Notes: generated from the sequence alone by a model not told the origin. Shown: positions 27,073 to 36,487, counted from the stretch's first letter. The stretch: 64,000 nucleotides of DNA from an uncultured Bacteroidales bacterium (GCA_900318175.1 ONJQ01000002.1:1-64000), one strand, 5' to 3'. A program made the numbers and translations.

Positions 27073-28578
27073 TTAAGTTCTTTTACGCAATTTGTTGCAA
27101 AGGCTGTTGAAGGCGCCCTTCCAGAGTGCCCTTTCGCACCAAAGGACCACGGCAACATAGAGGGCGACAAGCAGGGTGTTGAATGCCAAACGCCAACCGA
27201 GGGCTTCGGGTTTGAGCCATTGGCTGAGCCCGTAGAGACCCAAGGCAAGGACAAAATAGCCCGCAATGGTGGGGACGTTGTAGGGCACGGGGTTGCGGCG
27301 GCGCCCCACAAAATAGGAGAGCACCACACAGACTCCATAGCCAGCCACACCGCCCCAAGCGCAAGCCATATAGCCCCAACGGGGGACACCGATGATGTTC
27401 ACCGCCAGCAGGACGGCACACCCTATGGCGGAGAAGACGGCTCCCCACCATGTCTGGCCGGATAGCTTGTACCAGAAGGAGAGGTTGAAGTAGATGCTCA
27501 TCAGTATTTCGGCCATCATGACAATGGGCACCACTCGCAGACCTTCCCAATAGCCCGAGTCAATGACGTACTTGAAGATGTCGAGGTAGGCCATCACCAC
27601 AAGGAAGGCCAGAAGGGCAAAGATGACGAAATACTTCATTACTGCGGCTTGGCTTTCCTTCCCTTCCCGGCTGCGTCCGCCGCCAAAGACGAAGGGCTCG
27701 TAGGCGTAGCGGAAGGCTTGTGTTATCATGGCCATAATCATGGCAATCTTGACACAGGCTCCGTAGATGCCCAGCTGGACCTCGCCTTCGGGGCCGGGGA
27801 CAAGGTGACGGTAGCAGATCTTGTCGGCCACCTGGTTCAGTATGCCCGCAATGCCGAGCAGGAGCAGCGGCCATGTGTAGCCCAGCATCTGGCGCACCAT
27901 CTGGCGGTCGATGCCATGACGCAGGTATTTCAACTCGGGGAGGAAGCCGAGAGTGATGCCCACCGTGCAGACAAGATTCACCGCAAAGACGTAGCCAACC
28001 TGCCAGTCGGGGTGGTACCATGCCATCAAGGACGGATGGGAGACGCTGAGTTTGGGCGCGACAAGGAAGACGAAAAGGTTCAGCGCGATATTGCAGACTA
28101 TGAAGAGCAGCTTGAGTGCAGCGAACTTCCATGGACGCCTCTGGAAACGCAGCCATGCAAAGAAGATGGCCTGAAAGGCATCGATGGCCACCACACAGCC
28201 CATCATCATCACAAATTCGGGGTGTTCGGTATAGCCCATGGCCGTCGTCACGGGATTCAGGAACAGGGCCAGCAGCAGCACAAAGAGGGCACTGACCCCG
28301 CCCACCGTCAAGGCGGAGGTGGAGAAGACCTGCTCCGCACGCTCCTTGTTTTTGTTGGCGAAATAGAAAAAGGTGGTCTCCATGCCGAAGGTGAGGATGA
28401 CCAGCATCAAGGCGGTGTAGGCATACAACTCGGTCACCACCCCGTAGCCGCCTGTGGAGGCAGCTATCTTGTAGGTATACAGGGGCACCAGCAGATAGTT
28501 GAGGAATCGCCCAACAATGCTGCTCACGCCATAGATCATTGTTTCGGAAAAGAGCCTTTTGAGTGAATTTTGAGCCAT
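27073..28578 (-). CDS. polysaccharide flippase (Wzx/MATE-like)
   Basis: 501 residues, about 12-14 predicted transmembrane helices, typical of the polysaccharide-transport PST/MOP superfamily. The N-terminus (LKRLFSETMIYGVSSIVGR) is characteristic of Bacteroidota Wzx-like proteins, which move undecaprenyl-linked sugars across the inner membrane. The lipid-linked substrate cannot be predicted. Encoded upstream of the T9SS type B protein on the same strand. A sugar transferase initiating glycan assembly is encoded about 5 kb away (33841), but no glycosyltransferase cluster lies next to this gene. Confidence 0.88.
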   Translation of the reverse strand: MAQNSLKRLFSETMIYGVSSIVGRFLNYLLVPLYTYKIAASTGGYGVVTELYAYTALMLVILTFGMETTFFYFANKNKERAEQVFSTSALTVGGVSALFVLLLALFLNPVTTAMGYTEHPEFVMMMGCVVAIDAFQAIFFAWLRFQRRPWKFAALKLLFIVCNIALNLFVFLVAPKLSVSHPSLMAWYHPDWQVGYVFAVNLVCTVGITLGFLPELKYLRHGIDRQMVRQMLGYTWPLLLLGIAGILNQVADKICYRHLVPGPEGEVQLGIYGACVKIAMIMAMITQAFRYAYEPFVFGGGRSREGKESQAAVMKYFVIFALLAFLVVMAYLDIFKYVIDSGYWEGLRVVPIVMMAEILMSIYFNLSFWYKLSGQTWWGAVFSAIGCAVLLAVNIIGVPRWGYMACAWGGVAGYGVCVVLSYFVGRRRNPVPYNVPTIAGYFVLALGLYGLSQWLKPEALGWRLAFNTLLVALYVAVVLWCERALWKGAFNSLCNKLRKRT

Positions 28579-28792
28579 ACGGAGATATTATTAATGTTTT
28601 TTAACGGCGGAAAGCCCTTTTTATTGTAACGCACAAAAAATAAAGTCTGTTTCTCTCATTCCGTACTTTGCTGTTATTGCACAAGCCGAGAGGCGACAGT
28701 GTGCACACATGCGGCTCCACCAACACTCAGCTCCCATCCACAGCAGAAGAGGCCGAAGGCAGTTAATTATTCTTAACTGCCCCTTCCATCAG

Positions 28793-28822
28793 TTGCAAGT
28801 ACAGATATTTTTCGTACTTTTG
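28793..28822 (+). promoter_or_regulatory. Bacteroidota promoter (-33 TTG, -7 TACTTTTG)
   Basis: TTG at 28793-28795 and TACTTTTG at 28815-28822, separated by 19 nt. This fits the Bacteroidota consensus and lies 11 nt before the GH20-like start codon, so the leader is very short. Confidence 0.7.
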
Positions 28823-28832
28823 CAATCCGATT

Positions 28833-30698
28833 ATGGAAGGACACCACAGCAAAACACGGCTCATACTGCTTGCCCTCACGATGCTCATGGCGATGGCCTC
28901 GTGTGGCAAGAAAGTACAGATAACTGACTATTCCGTTATCCCTGAGCCGGAATACATGGTGCAGAAAGGGCGCTCCTACACCATCTCCTCCTCCACACGG
29001 CTGTGCTTTACCAACCTGGGCCGCAACACTCCCACGGCCAAATACATTGCCAACACCCTGCGGCGCATGCATGTGCGTCCAGCCTTTATCGGCACCCCCG
29101 AGAGCGACTGCATCCTCTTCTCCCTCAACGACACCCTCAATCCCGAACTGGGCGACGAGGGCTACCTGCTGCAGGTGCTGCCGGACGGCATTTTCATCAG
29201 CGCAAATACTGAGGCGGGACTGCTTTACGCCTTCGAAACCTTTGTCCAGATGCTGCCGCCAGACATCCTCACCACCTCCTACTCCCACATCATCCTGCCC
29301 GAATGCACCATTCTGGACCGTCCGCGTTTCCCCTGGCGTGGCAGCCAGCTGGATGTGTGCCGCCATTTCTTCACCGTCAAGCAAATCAAACGCCACCTTG
29401 ACCTCATGGTCTCCTACAAGCTCAACAAGTTCGTCTGGCATTTGGCCGACGACCAAGGGTGGCGCATAGAGATAGACTCCTTCCCTGCCCTTACGGACAT
29501 CGGAGCCTGGCGTGTGGACCGCACGGACTATCCTTGGGGCAGTGCCCCTCCTCCGCGTCCCGGCGAGGAGGCCTCCTACGGTGGCTTCTACACCCCTGCC
29601 GATATTGCCGAGGTGGTTGAATATGCCGCCCAGCGAAACATTGAGGTCATCCCCTCCATCGACATCCCCGGCCATTGCAGCGCCATCCTTGCCGCCTATC
29701 CCGCCTTGGGGTGCGACGGACAGCCCCGCACGGTAGCCTCGGGTCCCTGCTGGCCCCACGACGCCACACTCTGCATCGGCAACGACTCCACACTCCCCTT
29801 TCTCTTCAACGTCCTTGACTGCATCTCTGCCCTCTTCCCATCAGAATATATACACATCGGCTGCAGTCCCTGCTCCACCGAGCCTTGGGAACAGTGTCCA
29901 CGCTGCCAGTCCCTTAAACGCCGCCTTGGCCTCAGAACTGACACCGAGCTGCAAGGATGGCTTGTGGGCCAGGTGGCAGAACATCTGTCCCGCAAAGGCA
30001 AGCGCATCATGGGCTGGGACGACATGCTGGACTGTGGGCCGATACCCGCCGATGCCCTCGTGACCGTTGCGCGGGGCGACAGTGTTGCCTCCATTGCAGC
30101 CCTGCTGGCACAAGGCATCGTCACCGCCGACCCCGACTACTGCTGTTTCGACTACTACCAAGCCGACTCGCTGCACCATCCCGCTGCCACCCCCCAACTG
30201 CTCACTCTCCATCAGGCATACCTTTTCGACCCCATGCCTCACAAACTCCCTTCTGCCCAACAAAGCCATGCGCGGGGCTCCCTCTGCCTTCTATGGACGG
30301 ACCACATCAACACCTACGACCAAGCCGAATACCAGCTCCTGCCGCGGTTGTGCAGTTTTGCCGAATGCCTATGGTCCAAGCCGGAAAAGAAGGACTGGAA
30401 CCACTTCCGCCAGAAGATAGAGCAACATAAAAAAAGGCTCACAGCCAGTGGCTACAACTATTGCCCCGGTTCGTTCCGGCCCCTCATCACCCGCTCGTTG
30501 CAGGGCGACCGCCTGCTGGTCACCATCGAGACGGAGGTGTCCGACTGCTTCATCTATTACACCACCGACGGGAGCGACCCCACGCCCGAGTCCGCCGTCT
30601 ACACCTCTCCCCTGCTCCTTCCCCGCGGCACCATCCTTCGCACCCTCACCTACTATCAAGGGCAGCAGCGTGAAGGCATATACAGTTACAAACTTTAG
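28833..30698 (+). CDS. GH20 hexosaminidase-like lipoprotein lacking the catalytic Asp-Glu pair
   Basis: 621 residues. Lipobox AMASC near residue 25. GH20b-like N-terminal domain, then the GH20 barrel: FPWRGSQLDVCRHFF, KLNKFVWHLADDQGWRIEID (in two adjacent motifs), and IEVIPSIDIPGHCSAILAAYP are all family-like. At the strand-4 site where the family reads HIGGDE, this protein reads HIGCSP (Gly343, Cys344, Ser345, Pro346), so the Asp-Glu catalytic dyad is replaced. A C-terminal chitobiase-like domain (YYTTDGSDPTPES) remains. The frame is intact, so this is not a sequencing frameshift. It may bind but not hydrolyse N-acetylhexosamine glycans. Followed 21 nt later by a DMT transporter. Confidence 0.85.
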   Translation: MEGHHSKTRLILLALTMLMAMASCGKKVQITDYSVIPEPEYMVQKGRSYTISSSTRLCFTNLGRNTPTAKYIANTLRRMHVRPAFIGTPESDCILFSLNDTLNPELGDEGYLLQVLPDGIFISANTEAGLLYAFETFVQMLPPDILTTSYSHIILPECTILDRPRFPWRGSQLDVCRHFFTVKQIKRHLDLMVSYKLNKFVWHLADDQGWRIEIDSFPALTDIGAWRVDRTDYPWGSAPPPRPGEEASYGGFYTPADIAEVVEYAAQRNIEVIPSIDIPGHCSAILAAYPALGCDGQPRTVASGPCWPHDATLCIGNDSTLPFLFNVLDCISALFPSEYIHIGCSPCSTEPWEQCPRCQSLKRRLGLRTDTELQGWLVGQVAEHLSRKGKRIMGWDDMLDCGPIPADALVTVARGDSVASIAALLAQGIVTADPDYCCFDYYQADSLHHPAATPQLLTLHQAYLFDPMPHKLPSAQQSHARGSLCLLWTDHINTYDQAEYQLLPRLCSFAECLWSKPEKKDWNHFRQKIEQHKKRLTASGYNYCPGSFRPLITRSLQGDRLLVTIETEVSDCFIYYTTDGSDPTPESAVYTSPLLLPRGTILRTLTYYQGQQREGIYSYKL

Positions 30699-30719
30699 CC
30701 CTCAATTCATCCTTTTCTA

Positions 30720-31625
30720 ATGAAAAAAACTCTTGTCTACACCCTTCTCGCCTTGGCCGCAATCATCTGGGGCGTGAGTTTCATCATCACCAAACAGCTC
30801 TTTGTCACCCAACCGCACATCACCGTGCTCATCATTCTTACCTTCCGTCTCTTCTTAGCCTCCGTCATCACCATCCCGGCGCTCCTCCTGATGCGCAAGC
30901 TGGAACCCATCCAGCGGGGCGACCTCAAATGGTTCCTCCTCCTGGCCTTTTGCGAACCCTTCATCTACAGCATCTGCGAAACCAGCGGTGTGCAACTCGT
31001 CAGCGGCAGCATGGCCTCCATCGTAGTGGCCACCATTCCCCTCTTCGTCCCCTTTGGCATGGCCGCCGCCTACCGTGAGAAAATACGTCCCATCACCCTT
31101 GCGGGCATTCTGCTCTCCCTTGTTGGACTTTCCGTCATGCTGCTCTTCGGTGCCAATCCCGATGGCTCCAACCTCGACGCCAATCCCCTCGGGCTCGCCT
31201 GGCTTGCCGGGGCCGTATTCATTGCAGTCATCTTCACCATCCTGCTCGTCAAACTCGTGGGGCGCTACAAGCCCTTCACCATCACGGCCTATCAGAACCT
31301 CTTCGGCTGCCTCTATTTCATACCCATCATGCTGCTCATTGACGGCTCCCATCTGCCCCAGCTCTCCTACACGCCCCAATTCTTCCTCCTCCTACTGGTG
31401 TTAGGTGTATTCTGCAGCACTTTGGCCTACGTCTTTTACAACATCGGCGTGGCGCAGCTCGGTGCCACCGCCGCCTGCATCTTCACCAATGTCATCCCCG
31501 GCTTCTCACTCATTGCTGCCATCCTCATTGGGCAGGAACAACTCACCTGGTCCAAACCCATCGGCATGGTCATCGTTGTGGCGGGCGTCGTGTTGGCACA
31601 GATTCCCCCACGCAGCAAGAAGTGA
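30720..31625 (+). CDS. EamA/DMT-superfamily transporter
   Basis: 301 residues, ten predicted transmembrane helices in two EamA repeats (about residues 5-145 and 155-295). Opening LVYTLLALAAIIWGVSFIIT and the second repeat's ending (TWSKPIGMVIVVAGVVL) are typical of the drug/metabolite transporter family, which usually exports amino acids, nucleosides or related metabolites. Substrate unknown. It starts 21 nt after the GH20-like gene and shares its transcript by spacing. Confidence 0.88.
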   Translation: MKKTLVYTLLALAAIIWGVSFIITKQLFVTQPHITVLIILTFRLFLASVITIPALLLMRKLEPIQRGDLKWFLLLAFCEPFIYSICETSGVQLVSGSMASIVVATIPLFVPFGMAAAYREKIRPITLAGILLSLVGLSVMLLFGANPDGSNLDANPLGLAWLAGAVFIAVIFTILLVKLVGRYKPFTITAYQNLFGCLYFIPIMLLIDGSHLPQLSYTPQFFLLLLVLGVFCSTLAYVFYNIGVAQLGATAACIFTNVIPGFSLIAAILIGQEQLTWSKPIGMVIVVAGVVLAQIPPRSKK

Positions 31626-31676
31626 ATGACTATATGACCGACGTGCCAACCATCCGACTGTCAGCCCGTCAATACA

Positions 31677-32183
31677 TTAACAGATTTTATTTACTACCGT
31701 TTTCGGGAAATCCAGAATCTCCAACTCCTTGGGCACTCCGTCAATCACAAAGCGCACCAGCGTGCTGACTTTGTGGAACCCCACGCGCCCCGCGGCACCC
31801 GGATTGATGTGGAGCAGGTTCAGTTCCTTGTCGTACATCACCTTCAGAATATGGCTGTGGCCGCATACATAAATGTCCGGCCGCTCGCTTTTCAGCACAG
31901 CCAGCATCTCCTTGGGGTAGTGTCCCGGCCATCCCCCGATGTGAGTCATCATCACCTTCAACCCCTCGCATTCGAACAGCTGTGTCTTCGGCATCTCGTA
32001 ATGCATCGAGTAATCATCCATATTTCCATACACAGCCCTCACCGTCCACTGCTCGCGCAGGGGCTCCAGCACGCCGCGCCCTATGTCGCCCGCATGCCAC
32101 AACTCGTCGCAGTCCTTGAAGAACGTATACACCTGCTGGGGCACAGTCCCATGCGTGTCGCTCAGCACACCTATGCGTCTCAT
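31677..32183 (-). CDS. YfcE/MJ0936-type metallophosphoesterase
   Basis: 168 residues. All calcineurin-like metal-binding motifs are present: SDTHG (residues 8-12), HAGDIG, YGNMDD, THIGGWPGH, CGHSHI and HINPGA. This small family hydrolyses phosphodiesters in vitro; the physiological substrate is not settled. Its ATG overlaps the 3' end of the ATPase-domain gene by 4 nt (32180-32183), so the two are translationally coupled. No signal peptide, hence cytoplasmic. Confidence 0.92.
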   Translation of the reverse strand: MRRIGVLSDTHGTVPQQVYTFFKDCDELWHAGDIGRGVLEPLREQWTVRAVYGNMDDYSMHYEMPKTQLFECEGLKVMMTHIGGWPGHYPKEMLAVLKSERPDIYVCGHSHILKVMYDKELNLLHINPGAAGRVGFHKVSTLVRFVIDGVPKELEILDFPKTVVNKIC

Positions 32184-32728
32184 TCGTTGGCGTGGATTTC
32201 GGCAAGATTCTCTATCACCATTTCCTTCAAATACTTCAGTATCGAAAGGTCGTTCATGCTCATGCCGCCCAAGGCCTCTTTAATCTCGTCCGTGTCGAAC
32301 ACAAACTCGCCCTGGTCGGTGATGTAGGTGATGATGAAATGAATGTCCTCATGCTGCGACACCAGCATCACCAACGAGCCCGCCAAATCGCCCATCGGGG
32401 GGCGGTCCCAGTGGTTGTGCTGAAACCAGAACTCCAAGCGCGTCCCCTTGCCCAGCTCGCTCTCCAACTTCATTCCGCCGCCGCAGTTCTCTGTGTTCAT
32501 CTTGATGAGGGGCAAGCCGAGACCCACCTTGCGCGTGGTGCGCGAAGTGGTGTACGGGTCCGTCACCCGCGCAAGAAACTCCGGCGACATCCCCTTACCG
32601 TTATCCTCAATGACGAAGTGGAAGTCGTTGTCCTTTATACTGTCACGGATTGTCAACTTCACCTCCGTAGAGTTGGCGGCTGTCGAATTCTCCATCAAAT
32701 CATACACATGCATCGATAATTCTTTCAT
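32180..32728 (-). CDS. stand-alone HATPase-domain protein
   Basis: 182 residues. A GHKL-type ATP-binding fold with N box (LMENSTAANST, residues about 11-21), G1 box EDNGKGM (41-47) and G2-like GLGLPLIK (69-76) is followed by about 80 residues of no known domain. There is no histidine-phosphoacceptor domain, membrane segment or receiver partner, so it is not a classical sensor kinase. Such proteins occur singly in Bacteroidota and Firmicutes, sometimes near redox enzymes. Here it is coupled to the YfcE-type phosphodiesterase. A -7 element lies 23 nt upstream. Confidence 0.82.
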   Translation of the reverse strand: MKELSMHVYDLMENSTAANSTEVKLTIRDSIKDNDFHFVIEDNGKGMSPEFLARVTDPYTTSRTTRKVGLGLPLIKMNTENCGGGMKLESELGKGTRLEFWFQHNHWDRPPMGDLAGSLVMLVSQHEDIHFIITYITDQGEFVFDTDEIKEALGGMSMNDLSILKYLKEMVIENLAEIHANE

Positions 32729-32750
32729 AATAACTCATATTTTTTCATTG

Positions 32751-32758
32751 CAAAGATA
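32751..32758 (-). promoter_or_regulatory. Bacteroidota -7 element (TATCTTTG)
   Basis: The reverse complement reads TATCTTTG, 23 nt before the start codon of the HATPase gene at 32728. Confidence 0.65.
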
Positions 32759-32790
32759 CTAAAAAAAACATTAAAGCGTTACATACACGT

Positions 32791-33735
32791 ATGATTTTTT
32801 CGAAAAAGACTATCCAGACAATACTCGCATGCTTGCTGACTGTGCTGACAATCAGTTCATGCGAAAAATTTAAAGGGAACACCGAAGTACCTGCCTACCT
32901 CCATGTAGACCGCATCATTGTCGGCCCACAGGCGCAAAATGCACCCTCCACCGAGCCCGGTTTCTACACCTCCATCATCGACGCCGCTCAAATAGTATGC
33001 TATTTTAAGGGCGACGAGGCCGAAACCACCCTGGGCGTTTTCCAGCTGCCCATCACCGCTCCCGTGCTTCATCACGGCAACATCGAGTACATCAAGGTCG
33101 TCCCCGTCATCAAGCAAAACGGTCAGTCCGGCACCCGCATTGCCTACCCCTTCTTCCAGACCATCCGGCTCGACAACGTCGTCACCGCTGCCGATAGCGT
33201 CACCAACCTTGGCAAATTCAGTGCTACAGACTCCACCTGGACTCTCACCGCCCACTACCTGCCCCTCGACCAGATGAACGTCCTGATGCAGGACTACTTC
33301 GAGCCCACCAGTTTCTCCACCAACTTTGACAGCACCTTTATTTGGGTCAAGGACAGCGCCTCCGCAGCCTGCACCGGCAAAGGCTTCGGCATGCTCACCA
33401 TTCCTGACTCCGTCTCCATCGCCACCTTCTCCATCCTCACCAACCTTACCCCAAAAACGGGGCAAGTGCTCTACTTAGAAATGGACTACCAGACCGACCT
33501 TGAGCTCTACATCAACCTGATGGGCTTCCGCAACGGCTCCGGCGGCACCGCCTCGTCAGTGCCAGTCATGTGCCTTGTGCCCAACCAGAAATGGCAAAAA
33601 ATATACATCAACCTTGGCCGTGCGTGGAGCGTATACAACTACAACACTCCCATCACCGTCTTCTTCCAGCTGGCCAACCCCAACCACACAGGGGGCAGCG
33701 TCCGTATCGACAACGTAAAGATTATCACACTATAG
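32791..33735 (+). CDS. lipoprotein of unknown function
   Basis: 314 residues. Lipobox TISSC (Cys near residue 24) followed by EKFKGNTEVPAYLHVD. The mature protein looks beta-rich: VPAYLHVDRI, then a region ending with YLEMDYQTDLELYINL and FFQLANPNHTGGSVRIDNVKI, which resembles a jelly-roll carbohydrate-binding type fold; this is inferred from strand patterns only. It stands divergent to the HATPase gene and 105 nt upstream of a sugar transferase gene. No enzyme motif seen. Confidence 0.7.
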   Translation: MIFSKKTIQTILACLLTVLTISSCEKFKGNTEVPAYLHVDRIIVGPQAQNAPSTEPGFYTSIIDAAQIVCYFKGDEAETTLGVFQLPITAPVLHHGNIEYIKVVPVIKQNGQSGTRIAYPFFQTIRLDNVVTAADSVTNLGKFSATDSTWTLTAHYLPLDQMNVLMQDYFEPTSFSTNFDSTFIWVKDSASAACTGKGFGMLTIPDSVSIATFSILTNLTPKTGQVLYLEMDYQTDLELYINLMGFRNGSGGTASSVPVMCLVPNQKWQKIYINLGRAWSVYNYNTPITVFFQLANPNHTGGSVRIDNVKIITL

Positions 33736-33840
33736 ACTCACCCGTTCGTTGCCGACCTGCCAAGGCCCACCACTGCCTCCGCAAGCGGCATCAACGACTT
33801 CTTTTTCGGCTTTATTAACAACTAAAAACTTTCTGCCACA

Positions 33841-35274
33841 ATGAATGCACGATGGGTCACAGCCCGATATATAATATTCGATGTGTTGAGCGCCATGGCC
33901 GCCTGGGCCTTGCTCTTCATGTTCCGTAAAGTCGGTTTCGAGCATTTGGCGCCGGGCCAGCTGGGCACCGTCTTCGCCGATGCCAACCTGTGGCGCGGCA
34001 TCGTCATCGTCCCCTTAGGGTGGATAGCCCTCTACACCCTTCAAGGCTCCTACAAGAACGTCCTGCGCAAATCGCGCCTCAAAGAGCTGCAGCAAACCGC
34101 CATCGCCACCCTCATCGGCACCGTGGTCCTCTTCTTCGTCCTCCTTTTAGACGACGAGGTGGGGAATCGCAGCAACTATTACCTCTCCCTCCTCTTCCTC
34201 CTCGTGGTTCATTTCGTCCTCACCTACTGCTGCCGACTGGTTCAGACCTCCGCCACCGTGCGCCGCGTCCACAACCGCCAGCTGGGCTTCCCCACCCTCC
34301 TCATCGGCAGCCACAGCAAGGCCTACCAGACCTACCTCGACCTCGAAAACCAGGAGCGCTACTCCGGCAACATCTTCGCCGGCTTTGTCGAAGTGGAGGG
34401 CACCCCCTCAACCCAATCGTGCGAAAGCCGCTTAGCCGCCGTCATGCCGCGTCTTGGCACCACTGCCGACGTGCCGCGCCTTATTGCCGAACACCACATC
34501 GAAGAGGTAATCATCGCCGTAGAAGACACCGAGCACACACAGATCCAGCAGATACTCCGCACCCTCGACGGCTGCGGCCAAGTGATCATCAAGATTACCC
34601 CCGACGCGCGCGACATCATCCTTGGCATGGTGCGCGTAGACAGCATCTTCCACTCACCCCTCATCACCATCAACACCCGCCTCATGGAGGAGTGGCAATA
34701 CAGCGTCAAACGCCTGTGCGACATAGTCCTCTCCGTCCTGGCCCTGGTGGTGCTCAGCCCCGTGTTCCTCATCACTGCCATCCTCGTCAAGTGCACCAGC
34801 CCCGGACCCATCTTCTATGCCCAGGAGCGCATCGGCTATAAAGGCAAGCCCTTCAAGATGCACAAATTCCGTAGCATGTACACCGATGCCGAAGCCTGCG
34901 GCCCTGCCCTCTCGCGCGACGACGACCCACGCATCACTCCCTTTGGGCGCTTCATGCGCAAAGTGCGTCTCGACGAGATCCCCCAGTTCTACAACGTCCT
35001 GAAAGGCACCATGTCCATTGTCGGCTACCGCCCCGAACGCCAGTTCTACATCGACCAAATCGTAAAACGTTGCCCCGAATACCTCCTCCTTCAGCGCATC
35101 AAACCCGGCATCACCTCCTGGGGGCAAGTCAAATACGGCTATGCCAGCACCGTGGACGAGATGTGCGAACGCCTCAAGTACGACCTCCTCTACATGGAAA
35201 ACATGTCCATCACCACCGACATCAAAATCCTAATCTACACAGTGTTCATCATCTTCGAAGGCCGAGGAAAATAA
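33841..35274 (+). CDS. undecaprenyl-phosphate sugar phosphotransferase (exopolysaccharide type)
   Basis: 477 residues. Five predicted transmembrane helices (four in residues about 10-135, one near 290-312), a CoA-binding-like Rossmann region (about 150-260), and a C-terminal bacterial sugar transferase domain with KRLCDIVLSVLALVVLSP, FYAQERIGYKGKPFKMHKFR and the RLDEIPQFYNVLKG segment. These enzymes attach the first sugar-1-phosphate to undecaprenyl phosphate, starting capsule or exopolysaccharide synthesis. Sugar specificity is unknown. No other glycan genes are adjacent; the flippase at 27073 could act with it. Confidence 0.92.
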   Translation: MNARWVTARYIIFDVLSAMAAWALLFMFRKVGFEHLAPGQLGTVFADANLWRGIVIVPLGWIALYTLQGSYKNVLRKSRLKELQQTAIATLIGTVVLFFVLLLDDEVGNRSNYYLSLLFLLVVHFVLTYCCRLVQTSATVRRVHNRQLGFPTLLIGSHSKAYQTYLDLENQERYSGNIFAGFVEVEGTPSTQSCESRLAAVMPRLGTTADVPRLIAEHHIEEVIIAVEDTEHTQIQQILRTLDGCGQVIIKITPDARDIILGMVRVDSIFHSPLITINTRLMEEWQYSVKRLCDIVLSVLALVVLSPVFLITAILVKCTSPGPIFYAQERIGYKGKPFKMHKFRSMYTDAEACGPALSRDDDPRITPFGRFMRKVRLDEIPQFYNVLKGTMSIVGYRPERQFYIDQIVKRCPEYLLLQRIKPGITSWGQVKYGYASTVDEMCERLKYDLLYMENMSITTDIKILIYTVFIIFEGRGK

Positions 35275-35372
35275 CGATTCGAACAGAAGGGAACCAAATC
35301 ACGCCCAACACCGTTACACACCAACGAAACAACACAATCAAACATAAACTCATTCACGAATAAACACATTCT

Positions 35373-36077
35373 ATGAAAAAGACCTATTTCGCATTGTTTG
35401 CCACGGCTGCCTTAGCGTTCAGCCTGGCCAGCTGCAACAGCAGCGCAGAGAACACCGTCCTTAACGACGAGCGCGACAGCCTCAGCTGGGCAATGGGCAT
35501 GAGCCTTGCACAGACCGCCCAGAGCAACTTCTACAACTTCGACAAGGAGGTTGTCCTCAAAGCCTTCGAAAGCTATATGGCTGGCGAAAAACAGCCCATC
35601 TCCACTGACGAGTACAACGCCGCCTGCCAATACATCAGCTATCTTGCCACCACCGTTTCCCACCAGCAAACCGAACAGAAGGTGGCCGATAACACCAAAC
35701 GCCAAGAAGAGGCCTTCGCCAAACTGGTTGCCGACAATCCCAACTTGAAGAAAGCCCCCGAAGGATTCTACTACGAAGTGCTGCGCGAAGGCAAAGGCCC
35801 CAAAGCCGTCTATGGCAAAAGGCTGGAATTCGACTTCAAGGGCACCAACATGTTCACCGGCGAACTCATCGAGCAGACCTACGGCAAACGCGGCTCGGTA
35901 ATCCACGTGCTGGGCAACCCCATGTTTGAAGGCTTGATTGAAGGCATGCAATACATGCGCGCCGGCAGCAAATACCGCTTCTACTTCCCCCACGAGAAGG
36001 TGACGGGTGCCAAGGGCGTACCCCCTCTCACCCCGGTAATCTACGAAATCGAACTCCACACCATTTTCGAAGACTAA
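35373..36077 (+). CDS. FKBP-type peptidyl-prolyl isomerase lipoprotein
   Basis: 234 residues. Lipobox SLASC (near residue 21). An N-terminal helical dimerisation region (about 30-130, with DERDSLSWAMGMSLAQTAQ) precedes a C-terminal FKBP domain: YGKRLEFDFKGT, PMFEGLIEGMQYMRAGSKYR and PPLTPVIYEIEL. The layout is like FkpA/Mip periplasmic foldases. Probably helps fold envelope proteins. Followed by a 47-bp palindrome that may serve as terminator. Confidence 0.92.
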   Translation: MKKTYFALFATAALAFSLASCNSSAENTVLNDERDSLSWAMGMSLAQTAQSNFYNFDKEVVLKAFESYMAGEKQPISTDEYNAACQYISYLATTVSHQQTEQKVADNTKRQEEAFAKLVADNPNLKKAPEGFYYEVLREGKGPKAVYGKRLEFDFKGTNMFTGELIEQTYGKRGSVIHVLGNPMFEGLIEGMQYMRAGSKYRFYFPHEKVTGAKGVPPLTPVIYEIELHTIFED

Positions 36078-36113
36078 CAGCACAACCGCCTTTTGTGCGG
36101 CTGCACAACCCCC

Positions 36114-36160
36114 GTTCAACGCTCGTTCAATATTGATTCAATATTGAACGAGCGTTGAAC
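36114..36160. repeat. 47-bp perfect palindrome (23-bp arms)
   Basis: Arms 36114-36136 and 36138-36160 are exact reverse complements around a single T. A T5 run occurs only about 17 nt past the right arm. It could be the FKBP gene terminator, a protein-binding site or a cruciform-prone element. The arms contain GTTCAACG and a TTCAATATTGA palindrome. Confidence 0.85.
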
Positions 36161-36348
36161 GGCATTTGAACGACCGTTTTTCGGCACCATCAACCGCAGT
36201 GCCATCCTCCTGGCTGCCAACCTACTCCAAGCACCGTCGGCCAGACTCCTCACGCCCGGAAACGGACCGATGCACAGCCAAAACAGAAAAAACATTAAAC
36301 CTTCCTGCAACTTCTTTACAATGCACAAAAGCTGATGTAAATTCTATA

Positions 36349-36487
36349 AGGGAACTTCTATAAATTGCCCCGGAGGGGCAAACTTTCAATATCCCCGCAC
36401 TAATAGTGTGGGGTATATCAAGCAAATACATCACAGCGTGCTGAAGGCACGCGCTCTCAAAAACGAATAAATAGAACCCACCATAAA
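36349..36487. repeat. dispersed repeat, copy 2
   Basis: Shares both ends with 138-330: left GGGAACTTCTATAAATT plus a TGCCCCGGAGGGGCA palindrome, right AAATAGAACCCACCATAAA. The interior has two other hairpins, CCCCGCAC/GTGTGGGG near 36393-36413 and GCGTGC/GCACGC at 36436-36452. Shorter than copy 1 by about 54 bp. Confidence 0.6.
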
